64,000 nt of DNA from an uncultured Roseovarius sp. (GTDB lineage Bacteria; Pseudomonadota; Alphaproteobacteria; Rhodobacterales; Rhodobacteraceae), in assembly GCA_947499555.1 (NCBI GenBank), contig CANMOU010000002.1:321001-385000 (forward strand), in the 5' to 3' direction. Numbering within the stretch: position 1 is the stretch's first letter; the number at the start of each line of letters is the position of its first letter. The notes beneath the pieces are model-generated. The model ran no database searches. It worked only from the letters and a program-made list of their open reading frames with translations, and was not told the DNA's origin. Of this stretch, positions 53,987 through 63,920 are shown in pieces. A program made the position numbers and the translations under genes.

Positions 53987-54445
53987 ATGTCTTTAGACGC
54001 GATGGATCGCCGTCTTCTATCTGTTCTGCAAAAGCAGGGCCGTATTTCCAACGCCGAGCTGGCAGAGGCCGTGAGCCTTTCGGCTTCGGCCTGTCACCGC
54101 CGGGTGCAGCGGCTTGAAACGGAAGGCTATATCAACGGGTATGTCGCCCTGCTGAACCGGCGCAAGATGGGAGTGCCGACAACTGTTTTTGTCGAAATCA
54201 CTCTGACGACGCAGGCAGAAGAAATCCTAGAGGCATTCGAGCAGGCGGTTGCACGCATTCCTGACGTGCTTGAATGTCACCTGACCGCCGGGACTGCGGA
54301 TTATATTCTCAAGCTTGTGACAGAAGACACCGAGGATTTTGCCCGCATCCACAGACAGTACCTGACCCGACTGCCCGGAGTGGCAAAGATGCAATCAAGC
54401 TTTGCGCTGCGCACGGTCCTGCAGACCACGGCGGTTCCGGTTTGA
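53987..54445 (+). CDS. Lrp/AsnC-family regulator, probable AldR
   Basis: 152 residues: an N-terminal HTH (DAMDRRLLSVLQKQGRISNAELAEAVSLSASACHRRVQRLE) and a C-terminal RAM effector domain (VFVEITLTTQAEEILEAFEQAV, HLTAGTADYILKLVTED). Divergent from ald over a 135-bp AT-rich gap, the common arrangement for the alanine-responsive activator of ald. The gap holds no clear palindrome. Confidence 0.88.
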   Translation: MSLDAMDRRLLSVLQKQGRISNAELAEAVSLSASACHRRVQRLETEGYINGYVALLNRRKMGVPTTVFVEITLTTQAEEILEAFEQAVARIPDVLECHLTAGTADYILKLVTEDTEDFARIHRQYLTRLPGVAKMQSSFALRTVLQTTAVPV

Positions 54446-54671
54446 ATTAGCATTGAGGATGCTTCGAAAACGAGAGACCCCGAGACGTTGCCCGGGGCCC
54501 CCCATCCTGCCCGCCTTAGTCCGTGAGTGACAGCGCAGCTGGATTTCGATCTGGGTGAGGTCTTTATAAAAAACCACCGTGTCGTGCGTATATGGGAAAA
54601 ACCGGGCAATTTATCCCGTATGGATTTCCTGACCTTTTTGCGAAGTGACGCAACGTTATCTAGGCACCGGA

Positions 54672-54700
54672 AAAACCCCGGCATTTCGGGCCGGGGTTTT
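54672..54700 (-). terminator. terminator after the SGNH hydrolase gene
   Basis: AAAACCCCGGC (54672-54682) pairs with GCCGGGGTTTT (54690-54700). On the minus strand the stem is followed by a T run, 18 bases past the stop. It may also work for the convergent Lrp-type gene. Confidence 0.8.
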
Positions 54701-54718
54701 CAGGTGATTCTAAGGGTG

Positions 54719-55822
54719 TCAGGCGCGGCGACGACGCGCGACGAATCCCATGCCTGCCAGTCCAAACACCAAGAGCGGCAGCGAAGCGGGCAGCGGGACC
54801 GGAGCGATCTCGATCAGCCCGCCCAGTTCCTGGGCCAAAAGCGCCTGTGCCACAGCGTTGGGATGTACGCTGTCACCAAACAGGAATGTGTTTGGATCCA
54901 GGCCAGCATCCAGGCAACTGGAGAGATCCGAGATCGGCGTTGTCAAAGCTGCTGAAAAGCTGGCCGTGCAGGGCGTCGCCACATTGATAATGCCAAAGAC
55001 GCCACCATCGTTAAGCAACGCATCAGCAATAATTTCATCCAGAACCAGATTGGAATCGAAACCGATGACATTGATGCCTTCATTCTGAAGTCCAAGAAGG
55101 TTCAGCGCGAGCCGACCGTTGAATGCGTCTGTAACGGTCGACGCAAACGGGTTGCTTGCAAAAGCCGGTGTGACGCCAAGGTCCGGCAGCGTGATCACCA
55201 GAAAGTCGTCTAACAAAGACGAGTCGAGCGCGTTGAGCGTACGAATACCAGTCTCAACCGCATCCGCTGCGGCGAAGGCAGAGTTGATCAAGAAGGTTGG
55301 CACATCTGCCGGATCTATGCTTCCACTGGCTGCGACCCCGAACGCCTGGAAAATGTCATTCGCGCCAAAGAACACTGACAAGAGCGGGTTCGAACCGGGG
55401 TCTGGCGGGGCTGCATCGAAAGTCGGCACAGGAGCCAGTCCAGTGAGCAGCGGATTCGGCGTGTCGCCGGGCCCTGCAAGGCCAAGCGCATCCGCAAATA
55501 CGCCAATTTGGCTGGTGAACGTATTGAAAGGTGCGCCCGGAATCGGGCTGGCATTCACGTCACCTGCGGTTGCCCCGCCAAGGGCGAGGTTGCCCGTGTC
55601 ATGCCCATTCGCTTCAAAGTCATCAGCGATGATCTCGGCGTAGGTCGGTCCGTTACTGAAACGACCCTCCAGGCTTGGCGGTGCAAGCTGACCCAGTTTG
55701 CCATCATCGGTCAGGCTATCGCCAAAGCTAAAAAAGCTGGTGAAAGGATCGGAAATGGGCGTTGCGAATGCTGGAGCGGTCAGCGCCAGGCACAGGCCCA
55801 TAGCCATAGTAACAATCTTCAT
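54719..55822 (-). CDS. secreted SGNH/GDSL hydrolase with VPLPA-CTERM signal
   Basis: 367 residues. The signal peptide is MKIVTMAMGLCLALTAPAFA. Block I is FFSFGDSLTDDGK (catalytic Ser), block III FFGANDIFQAF (Gly/Asn), and block V DSVHPNAVAQALLAQ (Asp/His). The C-terminus has VPLPA, a hydrophobic helix and then RRRR, the VPLPA-type sorting signal thought to be cut and processed by a PEP-CTERM/exosortase-like system. So it is exported and surface-anchored or released. An esterase/lipase of autotransporter-lipase type; the substrate is unknown. Confidence 0.88.
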   Translation of the reverse strand: MKIVTMAMGLCLALTAPAFATPISDPFTSFFSFGDSLTDDGKLGQLAPPSLEGRFSNGPTYAEIIADDFEANGHDTGNLALGGATAGDVNASPIPGAPFNTFTSQIGVFADALGLAGPGDTPNPLLTGLAPVPTFDAAPPDPGSNPLLSVFFGANDIFQAFGVAASGSIDPADVPTFLINSAFAAADAVETGIRTLNALDSSLLDDFLVITLPDLGVTPAFASNPFASTVTDAFNGRLALNLLGLQNEGINVIGFDSNLVLDEIIADALLNDGGVFGIINVATPCTASFSAALTTPISDLSSCLDAGLDPNTFLFGDSVHPNAVAQALLAQELGGLIEIAPVPLPASLPLLVFGLAGMGFVARRRRA

Positions 55823-55914
55823 GATTTCTCCTCCAAATCATTAACCATATTACTCTATACCGTTCAGTTCAGATTCGGCGAGAAACTTGCAAAAAGGACG
55901 TGACGTCACAAATG

Positions 55915-55947
55915 AAAAGCCCCGGCGCTTTGGCCGGGGCTTCTTTT
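55915..55947 (-). terminator. terminator after pnp
   Basis: AAGCCCCGGC (55917-55926) pairs with GCCGGGGCTT (55933-55942). On the minus strand it is followed by TTTT, 20 bases after the pnp stop. Confidence 0.85.
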
Positions 55948-55966
55948 CGAAAAATGATCGCTTTGA

Positions 55967-58111
55967 TTAAGCGTCGTCTTTTTCTTTCTTCTCTTCTTTC
56001 GTGGCTTCTTCGCCGGTTTCCTGATCGACGACTTTCATCGACAGGCGCACCTTGCCACGATCATCGAAGCCCAAGAGCTTGACCCAGACTTCCTGACCTT
56101 CCTTAAGCACATCAGACGGATGGTTCAGGCGCCGGTTTTCGATCTGGCTCACATGCACCAGACCGTCGCGCTTGCCAAAGAAGTTCACGAAGGCGCCGAA
56201 ATCGACAATCTTGACGACAGTGCCTTTGTAGATCTGACCTTCTTCCGGCTCTGCGACGATCGAGTGGATCATGTCATAGGCTTTCTGGATTGAATCTCCG
56301 TTGGGCGACGCAATCTTGATGATGCCTTCATCGTTGATGTCGACCTTGGCTCCGGAAACCTCAACGATCTCACGGATCACCTTACCGCCCGAGCCGATCA
56401 CTTCGCGGATCTTGTCGGTTGGGATTTGCATGGTCTCAATGCGCGGCGCGTGGACAGAGAAATCACCGGCCTCGGTCAGCGCTTTGGCCATCTCACCCAG
56501 GATATGCAGACGACCCGCCTTGGCCTGCGCCAGAGCCTTCTCCATGATCTCAGGCGTGATGCCCGCCACCTTGATGTCCATTTGCAGCGAGGTGATACCG
56601 TTCTCGGTGCCTGCGACTTTGAAGTCCATGTCGCCGAGGTGGTCCTCGTCCCCAAGAATATCGGTCAGGATGCCATAAGAGCCGTCGTCTTCCAGAACGA
56701 GACCCATGGCCACGCCTGCTACAGGCGCCTTGAGCGGTACGCCTGCGTCCATCATGGAAAGCGAGCCGCCACAGACCGAGGCCATCGAAGAGGACCCGTT
56801 GGATTCCGTGATCTCGGAGACGACCCGCACGGTGTAGGGGAAATCCGTCGCCGCCGGCAGAACCGCCTGAAGCGCGCGCCAGGCCAGTTTGCCATGGCCA
56901 ATCTCGCGCCGTCCCGGAGGACCCACACGACCGGCTTCGCCAACCGAGTAGGGTGGGAAGTTATAGTGCAGAAGGAAGTTTGAGCGGAAGTTGCCGTGCA
57001 GCGCGTCGATGATCTGTTCGTCATCGCCGGTGCCAAGCGTGGTCACAACCAGACCTTGCGTTTCGCCACGGGTGAAGAGCGCCGAGCCATGCGTGCGGGG
57101 CAGAAGGCCGGTTTCACAGACGATCGGGCGCACCTGATCCAGAGCACGGCCATCAATCCGCTTGCCGGATTTTACGATGTCCCCGCGCAGGATGGATGCC
57201 TCAAGCTTCTTGATTGCTTGCACCACGTTGATGTCGTCGCGCTGCTCTTCGGTCAAGCTTTCGAGGATATGCGCACGTGCCTCATTCTGGGCAGTTGTAC
57301 GTTCCTGCTTGTCCTGGATTTTATAGGCTTCAACCAGCTTGTCTTCGCCAGCTGCTTTTACAGCGGCGTAGAGCTCGGAGATGTCCGGCGGCTGGTAGTC
57401 AAACGGCTCTTTCGCGGCGTCTTCGGCCAAGGCGATGATCAGGTCGATCACGGGCTGGATCTGCTCATGCGCGAATGTGACCGCGCCAAGCATCTCTTCC
57501 TCGGTCAACTCATAGGCCTCGGATTCGACCATCATCACAGCGTTCTTTGTGCCTGCAACCACCAGATCAAGACGCTGCTCGGGGTTGTTGCGCAGGTCGT
57601 GCATATCGTCGACCTCTGGGTTCAGGATGTACTCTCCATCGCTATAGCCGACACGGCAGCCCGCGATCGGGCCCATGAAGGGCGCGCCGGAAATGGTCAG
57701 CGCCGCAGAGGCTGCGATCATGGCGACGATGTCGGGATCGTTGACGAGGTCATGGCTCAGCACGGTGCACATGACCAGCACTTCGTTTTTGAAGCCGCTG
57801 ACAAAGAGCGGACGGATTGGGCGGTCAATGAGACGGGCGGTCAGAGTTTCTTTCTCTGTCGGGCGCGCCTCGCGCTTGAAGAAGCCACCAGGTACTTTGC
57901 CGGCGGCATAATATTTCTCTTGGTAGTGAACGGTCAGCGGAAAGAAATCCTGACCTTCACGGGGTTGCTTGGCAAAGGTCACGTTGGCCATGACCGAGGT
58001 TTCACCCAGCGTTGCAATAACAGACCCATCGGCCTGGCGGGCAACCTTGCCCGTTTCCAGTGTCAGCGTTTCCTCGCCCCACTGGATCGATTTTTTCACT
58101 TCGTTGAACAT
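55967..58111 (-). CDS. pnp: polynucleotide phosphorylase
   Basis: 714 residues. A 3'-5' phosphorolytic exoribonuclease of the degradosome. Two RNase PH domains (first with [29 protein letters not shown]; second with [19 protein letters not shown] and [20 protein letters not shown]), a KH domain ([25 protein letters not shown]), then an S1 domain ([33 protein letters not shown]). Charged tail [23 protein letters not shown] precedes the ATG. rpsO is not adjacent, unlike in many bacteria. Confidence 0.98.
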   Translation of the reverse strand: MFNEVKKSIQWGEETLTLETGKVARQADGSVIATLGETSVMANVTFAKQPREGQDFFPLTVHYQEKYYAAGKVPGGFFKREARPTEKETLTARLIDRPIRPLFVSGFKNEVLVMCTVLSHDLVNDPDIVAMIAASAALTISGAPFMGPIAGCRVGYSDGEYILNPEVDDMHDLRNNPEQRLDLVVAGTKNAVMMVESEAYELTEEEMLGAVTFAHEQIQPVIDLIIALAEDAAKEPFDYQPPDISELYAAVKAAGEDKLVEAYKIQDKQERTTAQNEARAHILESLTEEQRDDINVVQAIKKLEASILRGDIVKSGKRIDGRALDQVRPIVCETGLLPRTHGSALFTRGETQGLVVTTLGTGDDEQIIDALHGNFRSNFLLHYNFPPYSVGEAGRVGPPGRREIGHGKLAWRALQAVLPAATDFPYTVRVVSEITESNGSSSMASVCGGSLSMMDAGVPLKAPVAGVAMGLVLEDDGSYGILTDILGDEDHLGDMDFKVAGTENGITSLQMDIKVAGITPEIMEKALAQAKAGRLHILGEMAKALTEAGDFSVHAPRIETMQIPTDKIREVIGSGGKVIREIVEVSGAKVDINDEGIIKIASPNGDSIQKAYDMIHSIVAEPEEGQIYKGTVVKIVDFGAFVNFFGKRDGLVHVSQIENRRLNHPSDVLKEGQEVWVKLLGFDDRGKVRLSMKVVDQETGEEATKEEKKEKDDA

Positions 58112-58413
58112 CTATCGTTTCCTGTCTGGAGGCACTCCCGAGCCCTCTCGGGTCCTCCGTTTCATGGGTGGCCCCATTGCCACCGACCCCTTCATCCTGT
58201 CATGCGCCGGGGTCTAGAGCGTCACGTTTCAGATGGGCGCGAATTACAGGGTTTTGCCGCGATTGAAAAGCAAAGATCGCAAGGACTTAGCCGAATCAAG
58301 GTTAACGCCTTATTTTCATGGATTTTGGGCATCGGTATTACGTCGGTATTGCGTCGGTATTGCGTCGGTGCGATTGCAGAAAGACCCGCAGGTTAAGCCG
58401 CCGCGCCTTGTGT
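58112..58413. promoter_or_regulatory. pnp upstream region with leader hairpins and an 11-bp tandem repeat
   Basis: No gene. Two stems in the pnp leader: CCCGAG-ccct-CTCGGG (58137-58152) and GGTGGC-cccatt-GCCACC (58167-58184), a layout that could serve RNase III processing and PNPase autocontrol. Further upstream at 58330-58372, CGTCGGTATTG is repeated in tandem about four times. Confidence 0.55.
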
Positions 58414-59250
58414 TTAGGTTCTTGCAAGACGCAAGGAGAACAATCCCGAGAAAAGGATCAGTCCCAACCCGGTCAGCGCCACGACATCGGGCAAATCACG
58501 AAAGAACACATAACCCGCAATCGTGGCGGCGATGAGCTGGGTATAGATCAGGGGCGAGATCAGGCTGGCAGGCGTTGTGCGGCTGACCGAGACAAGAATG
58601 AAATTGCCCGCAGCCGAGGCGACGGCACTTGCCAGGATCAGGGCCGAGATATGCGTGGTCAGCTCGGGGAGAGGTTGCGCCAGACCGAATGGAGCCAGAA
58701 TGAGCGCGCCGATGATCAGTTGCGACAGCAACAAAAGGCGCGGTCGCGTGCCCGGTGCAAGCCAGCGCGTGGCCGTGAGATACGCGCCATAAAACACACC
58801 TGCCAAAAGCGCCCAGAGCAAACCCGCCGATCCACCAAACCCCGGTTTGACCACCAGAAGGACACCCACGAACCCAAGCGCCAGAAGCGCCGTGCGCGCG
58901 CCGCTGATCTCTTCTTTCAGAAGGAGAGCCGACAGCAGGTAAGAGACCATCGGCCCCACGAAGAAGACACCAAAAACATCCGCGATAGGTTCTGTCCGCA
59001 GGGCTGTCAGAATGCAGACGATGCCGCCGGCGATAAAGGCAGACCGCAACCACAGCCGCCAGTCAAGAAGCACGGAAAGTTCTGAGCGAACCAGCCCCGA
59101 GACAGGCAAAAGCAACGCCGCCGCGATGCCAAACCGGGTCCAGGCCACTGTGATCGGCGAAACCCCCTGTGCCGTCAGCATCTTGCCAGCGGTGTCACCT
59201 AACACGATGAAACTCATGGCGGCGAAGATGAGGAGGAAGACCCGGAACAT
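58414..59250 (-). CDS. EamA/DMT-family transporter
   Basis: 278 residues, ten predicted membrane helices in two EamA repeats. Repeat 1 has ISFIVLGDTAGKMLTAQGVSPITVAWTR-like start and EPIADVFGVFFVGPMVSYLLSALLLKEEI; repeat 2 ends with a matching TTPASLISPLIYTQLIAATIAGYVFF. The ATG at 59250 begins directly at the first helix; a GTG at 59301 would add 17 polar residues. An S-adenosylmethionine or amino-acid exporter is possible; the substrate is unknown. Confidence 0.83.
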   Translation of the reverse strand: MFRVFLLIFAAMSFIVLGDTAGKMLTAQGVSPITVAWTRFGIAAALLLPVSGLVRSELSVLLDWRLWLRSAFIAGGIVCILTALRTEPIADVFGVFFVGPMVSYLLSALLLKEEISGARTALLALGFVGVLLVVKPGFGGSAGLLWALLAGVFYGAYLTATRWLAPGTRPRLLLLSQLIIGALILAPFGLAQPLPELTTHISALILASAVASAAGNFILVSVSRTTPASLISPLIYTQLIAATIAGYVFFRDLPDVVALTGLGLILFSGLFSLRLART

Positions 59251-59422
59251 GGAGGACCGCGGATTAGGGAAAAACGATGCCTCTCTATGGCGGAGTTTCA
59301 CAGCAACGCCAAGTGGTGGTCGATAGCGGCAGGAGGGTGCGGGGCATGGCCATCAACGCCGCAGCGCGACGGCCATCCCACGGCCCGAAAACCGCGTGGC
59401 CCACCAAAAATCCCAGAATTCG

Positions 59423-60385
59423 CTAGCCGAATACGATCTCGAAGCGGGTTCCGCTATATGTTTCGGCCAGTGAGATTTCTCCGCCGGCCACTTCGATCAT
59501 TGTTTTGACAATCGCCAGCCCCATGCCGGTGCCGCCATCGGCGCGGCGCGTGGTGAAGAAAGGCTCGAAGATATGTGTGCGATTGCCCTCGGCGATGCCG
59601 GGTCCATCGTCGGACACACTGAATCCTTCGGGTGTTGCGGAGAGCGTGAGAGTGCTGGCCCCATGTGCGGCAGCGTTCTGGGCTAGATGCGCCAGCACGG
59701 CACGAAGCGCGTCGGCATCAAGCGGAACCGATGTGTCCTGCTCCACCCGCACGGCAATATCGACCTCCAGCCCGTCGCAGACGTCGGACAGGCGCGACGG
59801 CCCTTTGCCCACCGGGTCGCGGGCAGATGCCAGACGACGCAGGGCGTGAAGCTGATCCCGCATTTTGTAGGCGGAGGTGCGGATCGTGTTGGTGAGCGCC
59901 TCGCGATCTTCAGGTGAGCTGTCGGCCTGCAAGAGCTCGGCCGCACCGATGAGGCTGGTGAGCGGTGATTTCAGCTCGTGCGTGACGTGGTTCGTGTAGG
60001 CGCGAAGGCCTGCCTCGCGGTCTTGCAGTGTGTTGCCCATATCCAGCACCGCCCGCGCCAGATCGGTCAGCTCGGGGGTGCCGAAATGTTGCGGCAGCGG
60101 CGCATCGTTGCGCCCTTCCTTGACCGCAAGCGCATGGGCCGTGAGCGCGTAGACCGGGCGCAAGACCAGCCGCCACAGCAAGAAGGCCAGAAGAGCCGTG
60201 ACCACGATGGCGAGGCAGAAGAAAAGCAGGGTTGTTTCGCCCCAGCCCAGGATGAAGCCCGCGACCTTGAAGTATCCAATGGAAATGGCGGGCATCACAA
60301 GGACACCCGCCAATGTTCCACCGATCACCAGCGCCAGAGGTGGGCGCCATTTTCGGCGAATGCGCGGCCTTATCCGACCTGGCAT
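59423..60385 (-). CDS. sensor histidine kinase
   Basis: 320 residues. Two membrane helices (about 15-38 and 50-72) with only a very short periplasmic loop, so it may sense a membrane or internal cue. HAMP-like linker, then H-box TNHVTHELKSPLTSLIG with His136, N-box HLAQNAAAHG, G1 DDGPGIAEG, F FEPFFTTR and G2 GTGMGLAIVK. The start at 60385 overlaps the response-regulator stop by 16 bases. Confidence 0.9.
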   Translation of the reverse strand: MPGRIRPRIRRKWRPPLALVIGGTLAGVLVMPAISIGYFKVAGFILGWGETTLLFFCLAIVVTALLAFLLWRLVLRPVYALTAHALAVKEGRNDAPLPQHFGTPELTDLARAVLDMGNTLQDREAGLRAYTNHVTHELKSPLTSLIGAAELLQADSSPEDREALTNTIRTSAYKMRDQLHALRRLASARDPVGKGPSRLSDVCDGLEVDIAVRVEQDTSVPLDADALRAVLAHLAQNAAAHGASTLTLSATPEGFSVSDDGPGIAEGNRTHIFEPFFTTRRADGGTGMGLAIVKTMIEVAGGEISLAETYSGTRFEIVFG

Positions 60386-61080
60386 GCGCCCATCCGAATG
60401 CCGACGCCATGCACGGTTTCGATTGCGGTCTCGCATCCGGCGTCGGCCAGTTTGGCGCGCAAGTTTCGCAGATGGCTGTCCAATGTCCGGTCGGAGACGT
60501 GGATCGCGGGACCATAGACCGCATCGGTCAGCTGCGCCTTGGTGGCCACGTGATCGGGGCGGGCCATGAGATGGGCGAGCATATCCATTTCGCGCTTGGT
60601 CAGGGAAACAGGACGGTCTTCGAAGGTGCAGAGATGCCGCCCCGGATCAAGCTTGAGCGCGCCCCGGTTTAGCATGCCATCTGTCATGCCGGGCACCTGG
60701 CCTGCGCTGCGTTTGAGGATGGCGCGAATGCGTGCGAGCAGCTCGCGCGGCGAAAAAGGCTTGGTGACATAATCGTCGCCGCCCAGTTCAAAACCCAGAA
60801 CGCGGTCAATCTCGTCATCGCGTGCCGTCAGGAAGAGAACGGGTGTATTATGTTCGCTCCGCAAGCGACGGCACACTTCAAGCCCGTCCATTTCGGGCAT
60901 GCCGATATCGAGGACGACGAGATCAGCCTTGCCGTTGCGGGCCTTGGCAAGACCTTCGGCCCCGTCACCGGCCTCGGTCACGTCATGGCCGTCCTGACGC
61001 AGGGCTATCCGCAGCACCTCTCGGATTTGCGGATCATCATCAACAATCAGGATGTGGCTCATCTTTGGATCCATCAGCAT
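60370..61080 (-). CDS. OmpR-family response regulator
   Basis: 236 residues. Receiver domain with the acidic pair DDD at 14-16, phosphorylated Asp58 in VVLDIGMPEMDG and Lys107 in DDYVTKPFS. C-terminal winged helix: PVSLTKREMDMLAHLMARPDHVATKAQLTDAVYG and SDRTLDSHLRNLRAKL. AGGAAA precedes the ATG at 61080. Overlaps the small membrane gene upstream and the kinase downstream. Confidence 0.92.
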   Translation of the reverse strand: MLMDPKMSHILIVDDDPQIREVLRIALRQDGHDVTEAGDGAEGLAKARNGKADLVVLDIGMPEMDGLEVCRRLRSEHNTPVLFLTARDDEIDRVLGFELGGDDYVTKPFSPRELLARIRAILKRSAGQVPGMTDGMLNRGALKLDPGRHLCTFEDRPVSLTKREMDMLAHLMARPDHVATKAQLTDAVYGPAIHVSDRTLDSHLRNLRAKLADAGCETAIETVHGVGIRMGACQVG

Positions 61081-61304
61081 GGGCTGTTTCCTGCAAAACT
61101 ATGCCAGCGCTGCGGCTCGGAAAACCCCTCTTCTGGTACCGTGCAGCCTGCCCCCTCCACCGCGAGGCCCGTCAGAATGGCAAGACCGAGAACAATGATC
61201 AGCACACGCGCGCGCTGACGTTTGAATTCGGCCTTGTCTTTGAGCCTCTGACGGGCCTGCGGGGGGAAGATGCTCAGGGGTCTGCGGTGGGCTGCTGCTG
61301 CCAT
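61074..61304 (-). CDS. 76-residue single-pass membrane protein ahead of the two-component genes
   Basis: A basic N-terminal half (RRPLSIFPPQARQRLKDKAEFKRQRA), one membrane helix (VLIIVLGLAILTGLAV) and a short tail with one Cys that would face the periplasm. GAGGCAG lies before the ATG; the stop overlaps the response-regulator ATG by seven bases. Stop-start overlap supports expression. It may modulate the kinase; this is inference. No family recognised. Confidence 0.6.
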   Translation of the reverse strand: MAAAAHRRPLSIFPPQARQRLKDKAEFKRQRARVLIIVLGLAILTGLAVEGAGCTVPEEGFSEPQRWHSFAGNSPC

Positions 61305-61402
61305 GGTTTCTGCCTCTGTATTCGGTGTTGGAGACAGGTTTATCGGGCCTGCGTGCAAGGGGCGCGGAGTGTTTTCGCATTTTTTGTGCAGATGAAAAAA
61401 AA

Positions 61403-61425
61403 ACCCTCGCCACAAGGGCGAGGGT
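61403..61425 (-). terminator. terminator after ccrM
   Basis: On the minus strand ACCCTCGCC-(cttgt)-GGCGAGGGT followed by nine Ts: a strong intrinsic terminator about 60 bases past the ccrM stop. Confidence 0.88.
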
Positions 61426-61486
61426 GCAAGTTGAGTGCCATGTGTCAGGCCACAGGCACCGGCGGTGTTCGGTTATCTTTGGATAT

Positions 61487-62692
<1,206 letters not shown>

Positions 62693-62694
<2 letters not shown>

Positions 62695-63325
62695 AGTGAT
62701 TTAAGTTTTTTGCTTGATACAAGATATTGTGGACCGGCTTGAAGGAACGTCTATGATGTGGGGTTGCTCCGAGTTTTTGAAGCGCCGAGATGTGGCTTTT
62801 TGATCCATAGCCTGCATTTGTCTCCCAGCCGTAGCCGGGAAACTGTTGCGCCAAATCCCACATGATCGCATCGCGGGTCGTCTTGGCCACTATCGAAGCG
62901 GCTGCTATGGACAGCGACCTGGCATCCCCCTTGATGATTGCCCGCCCCGAACAGGGCAGCCCCTTGGGAAGCATATTGCCATCCACAAGCGCCATGTCGG
63001 GTTTTCGCACCAGACCGGCAACCGCCCGTTCCATTGCCAAATGCGCCGCGCGCAGGATGTTGATTTCATCAATTTCAGAGACGCTTGCGTGGGCAACTGA
63101 CACGCTGGCATGGGCGAAAATCTCAGCACTTAGCACCTTGCGACGCTTTGCAGTCAGCTTTTTGGAGTCATTTATTCCCTCGGGAATATTGCTGGGATCA
63201 AGTATGACCGCCGCAGCAGTGACCGGCCCGGCCAAAGGGCCGCGCCCCACCTCATCCACACCGGCCACGCAAAGGCAGCCTTCGGCAAGGGCCTGTGTTT
63301 CCAGTGAGAAATCGGGAGCGGACAT
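62693..63325 (-). CDS. rnhB: ribonuclease HII
   Basis: 210 residues. It cleaves ribonucleotides in RNA-DNA hybrids. VAGVDEVGRGPLAGPVTAAAV has the first catalytic Asp-Glu pair; INDSKKL, the ALVDGN Asp and a later KTTRDAIM Asp complete the active site. An internal repeat HASVS-va-HASVS is visible around residue 75. It ends about 90 bp before ccrM in the same direction. Confidence 0.95.
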
Positions 63326-63363
63326 GCGCCCCTAGAAACCATGTCTGCGCAAAACAAAAAAGA

Positions 63364-63391
63364 GAGGAACCCAAATTTCTTTGGGTTCCTC
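63364..63391 (-). terminator. terminator after the secreted unknown protein
   Basis: GAGGAACCCAAA-tttc-TTTGGGTTCCTC, a perfect 12-bp stem. On the minus strand it is followed by TCTTTTTTG, 25 bases past the stop of the gene at 63417. Confidence 0.9.
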
Positions 63392-63416
63392 GGGTCTGCT
63401 CGATTTTTATCTGGTT

Positions 63417-63920
63417 TTAGCGGTAGCCGGGCGTCACGTAGCCATAGTTGCGAAGGCAGCGGCCGCTGTAGATCACGCGCTGGCCGCCATTGTGCCCCCG
63501 GGCGCGGACGGCACAGTCATGCGGCAGGGCATTGAACTGGGAATAGTTGTTGAGCAGGCAGCGGCGTCCGTAGCCATAAACCTCGCCCTGGCGCGTAAAC
63601 CCGTCACGACGGCACCCCACCGGCAGGGACTTGCGTCCGTCGAATCTTTTCGAACTGTAGCGATGGCCATCATCGTAGCGGCGGTTGCCGCGGTGACCGT
63701 AATTGTAATTGTGGTCATTCTTATAGACCTGGTTGCGGGCCGCAGCCTTGCGACGGCGATCTTTTCGCTCTTCGGCAATAGCTGCGCCGATGATCGCGAG
63801 GGCGGCGACACCGGCGATGACCTTTGCAGCGTCATTGTCGGCGCGGGCCGGGGCCGCGCTCATGCCGGTTACGGCGATGGCGGCGGCCAGAATGATGGAG
63901 ATGAAAGTGCGGTGCGTCAT
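63417..63920 (-). CDS. secreted protein of unknown function
   Basis: 167 residues. A signal peptide (LAAAIAVTGMSAAPARADN) is followed by a small hydrophobic stretch (VIAGVAALAIIGAAIA), a very basic Lys/Arg region, and a Tyr/Asn/Gly-rich half (YKNDHNYNYGHRGNRRYDDGHRY). The end holds four Cys (VGCRRDGF, RRCLLNN, HDCAVRA, SGRCLRNYGY), enough for two disulfide bonds in the periplasm. AAGGA precedes the ATG. A complete gene with its own terminator; no family named. Confidence 0.7.
   Translation of the reverse strand: MTHRTFISIILAAAIAVTGMSAAPARADNDAAKVIAGVAALAIIGAAIAEERKDRRRKAAARNQVYKNDHNYNYGHRGNRRYDDGHRYSSKRFDGRKSLPVGCRRDGFTRQGEVYGYGRRCLLNNYSQFNALPHDCAVRARGHNGGQRVIYSGRCLRNYGYVTPGYR

Noticed and set aside
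54473-54505. Second terminator after the Lrp-type gene
   Set aside because: The CCCCG/CGGGG stem is short and lacks a T run; the hairpin at 54672-54700 is the better candidate.
56996-58396. Long open frame antisense to pnp
   Set aside because: Shadow of pnp; pnp matches its family along the full length.
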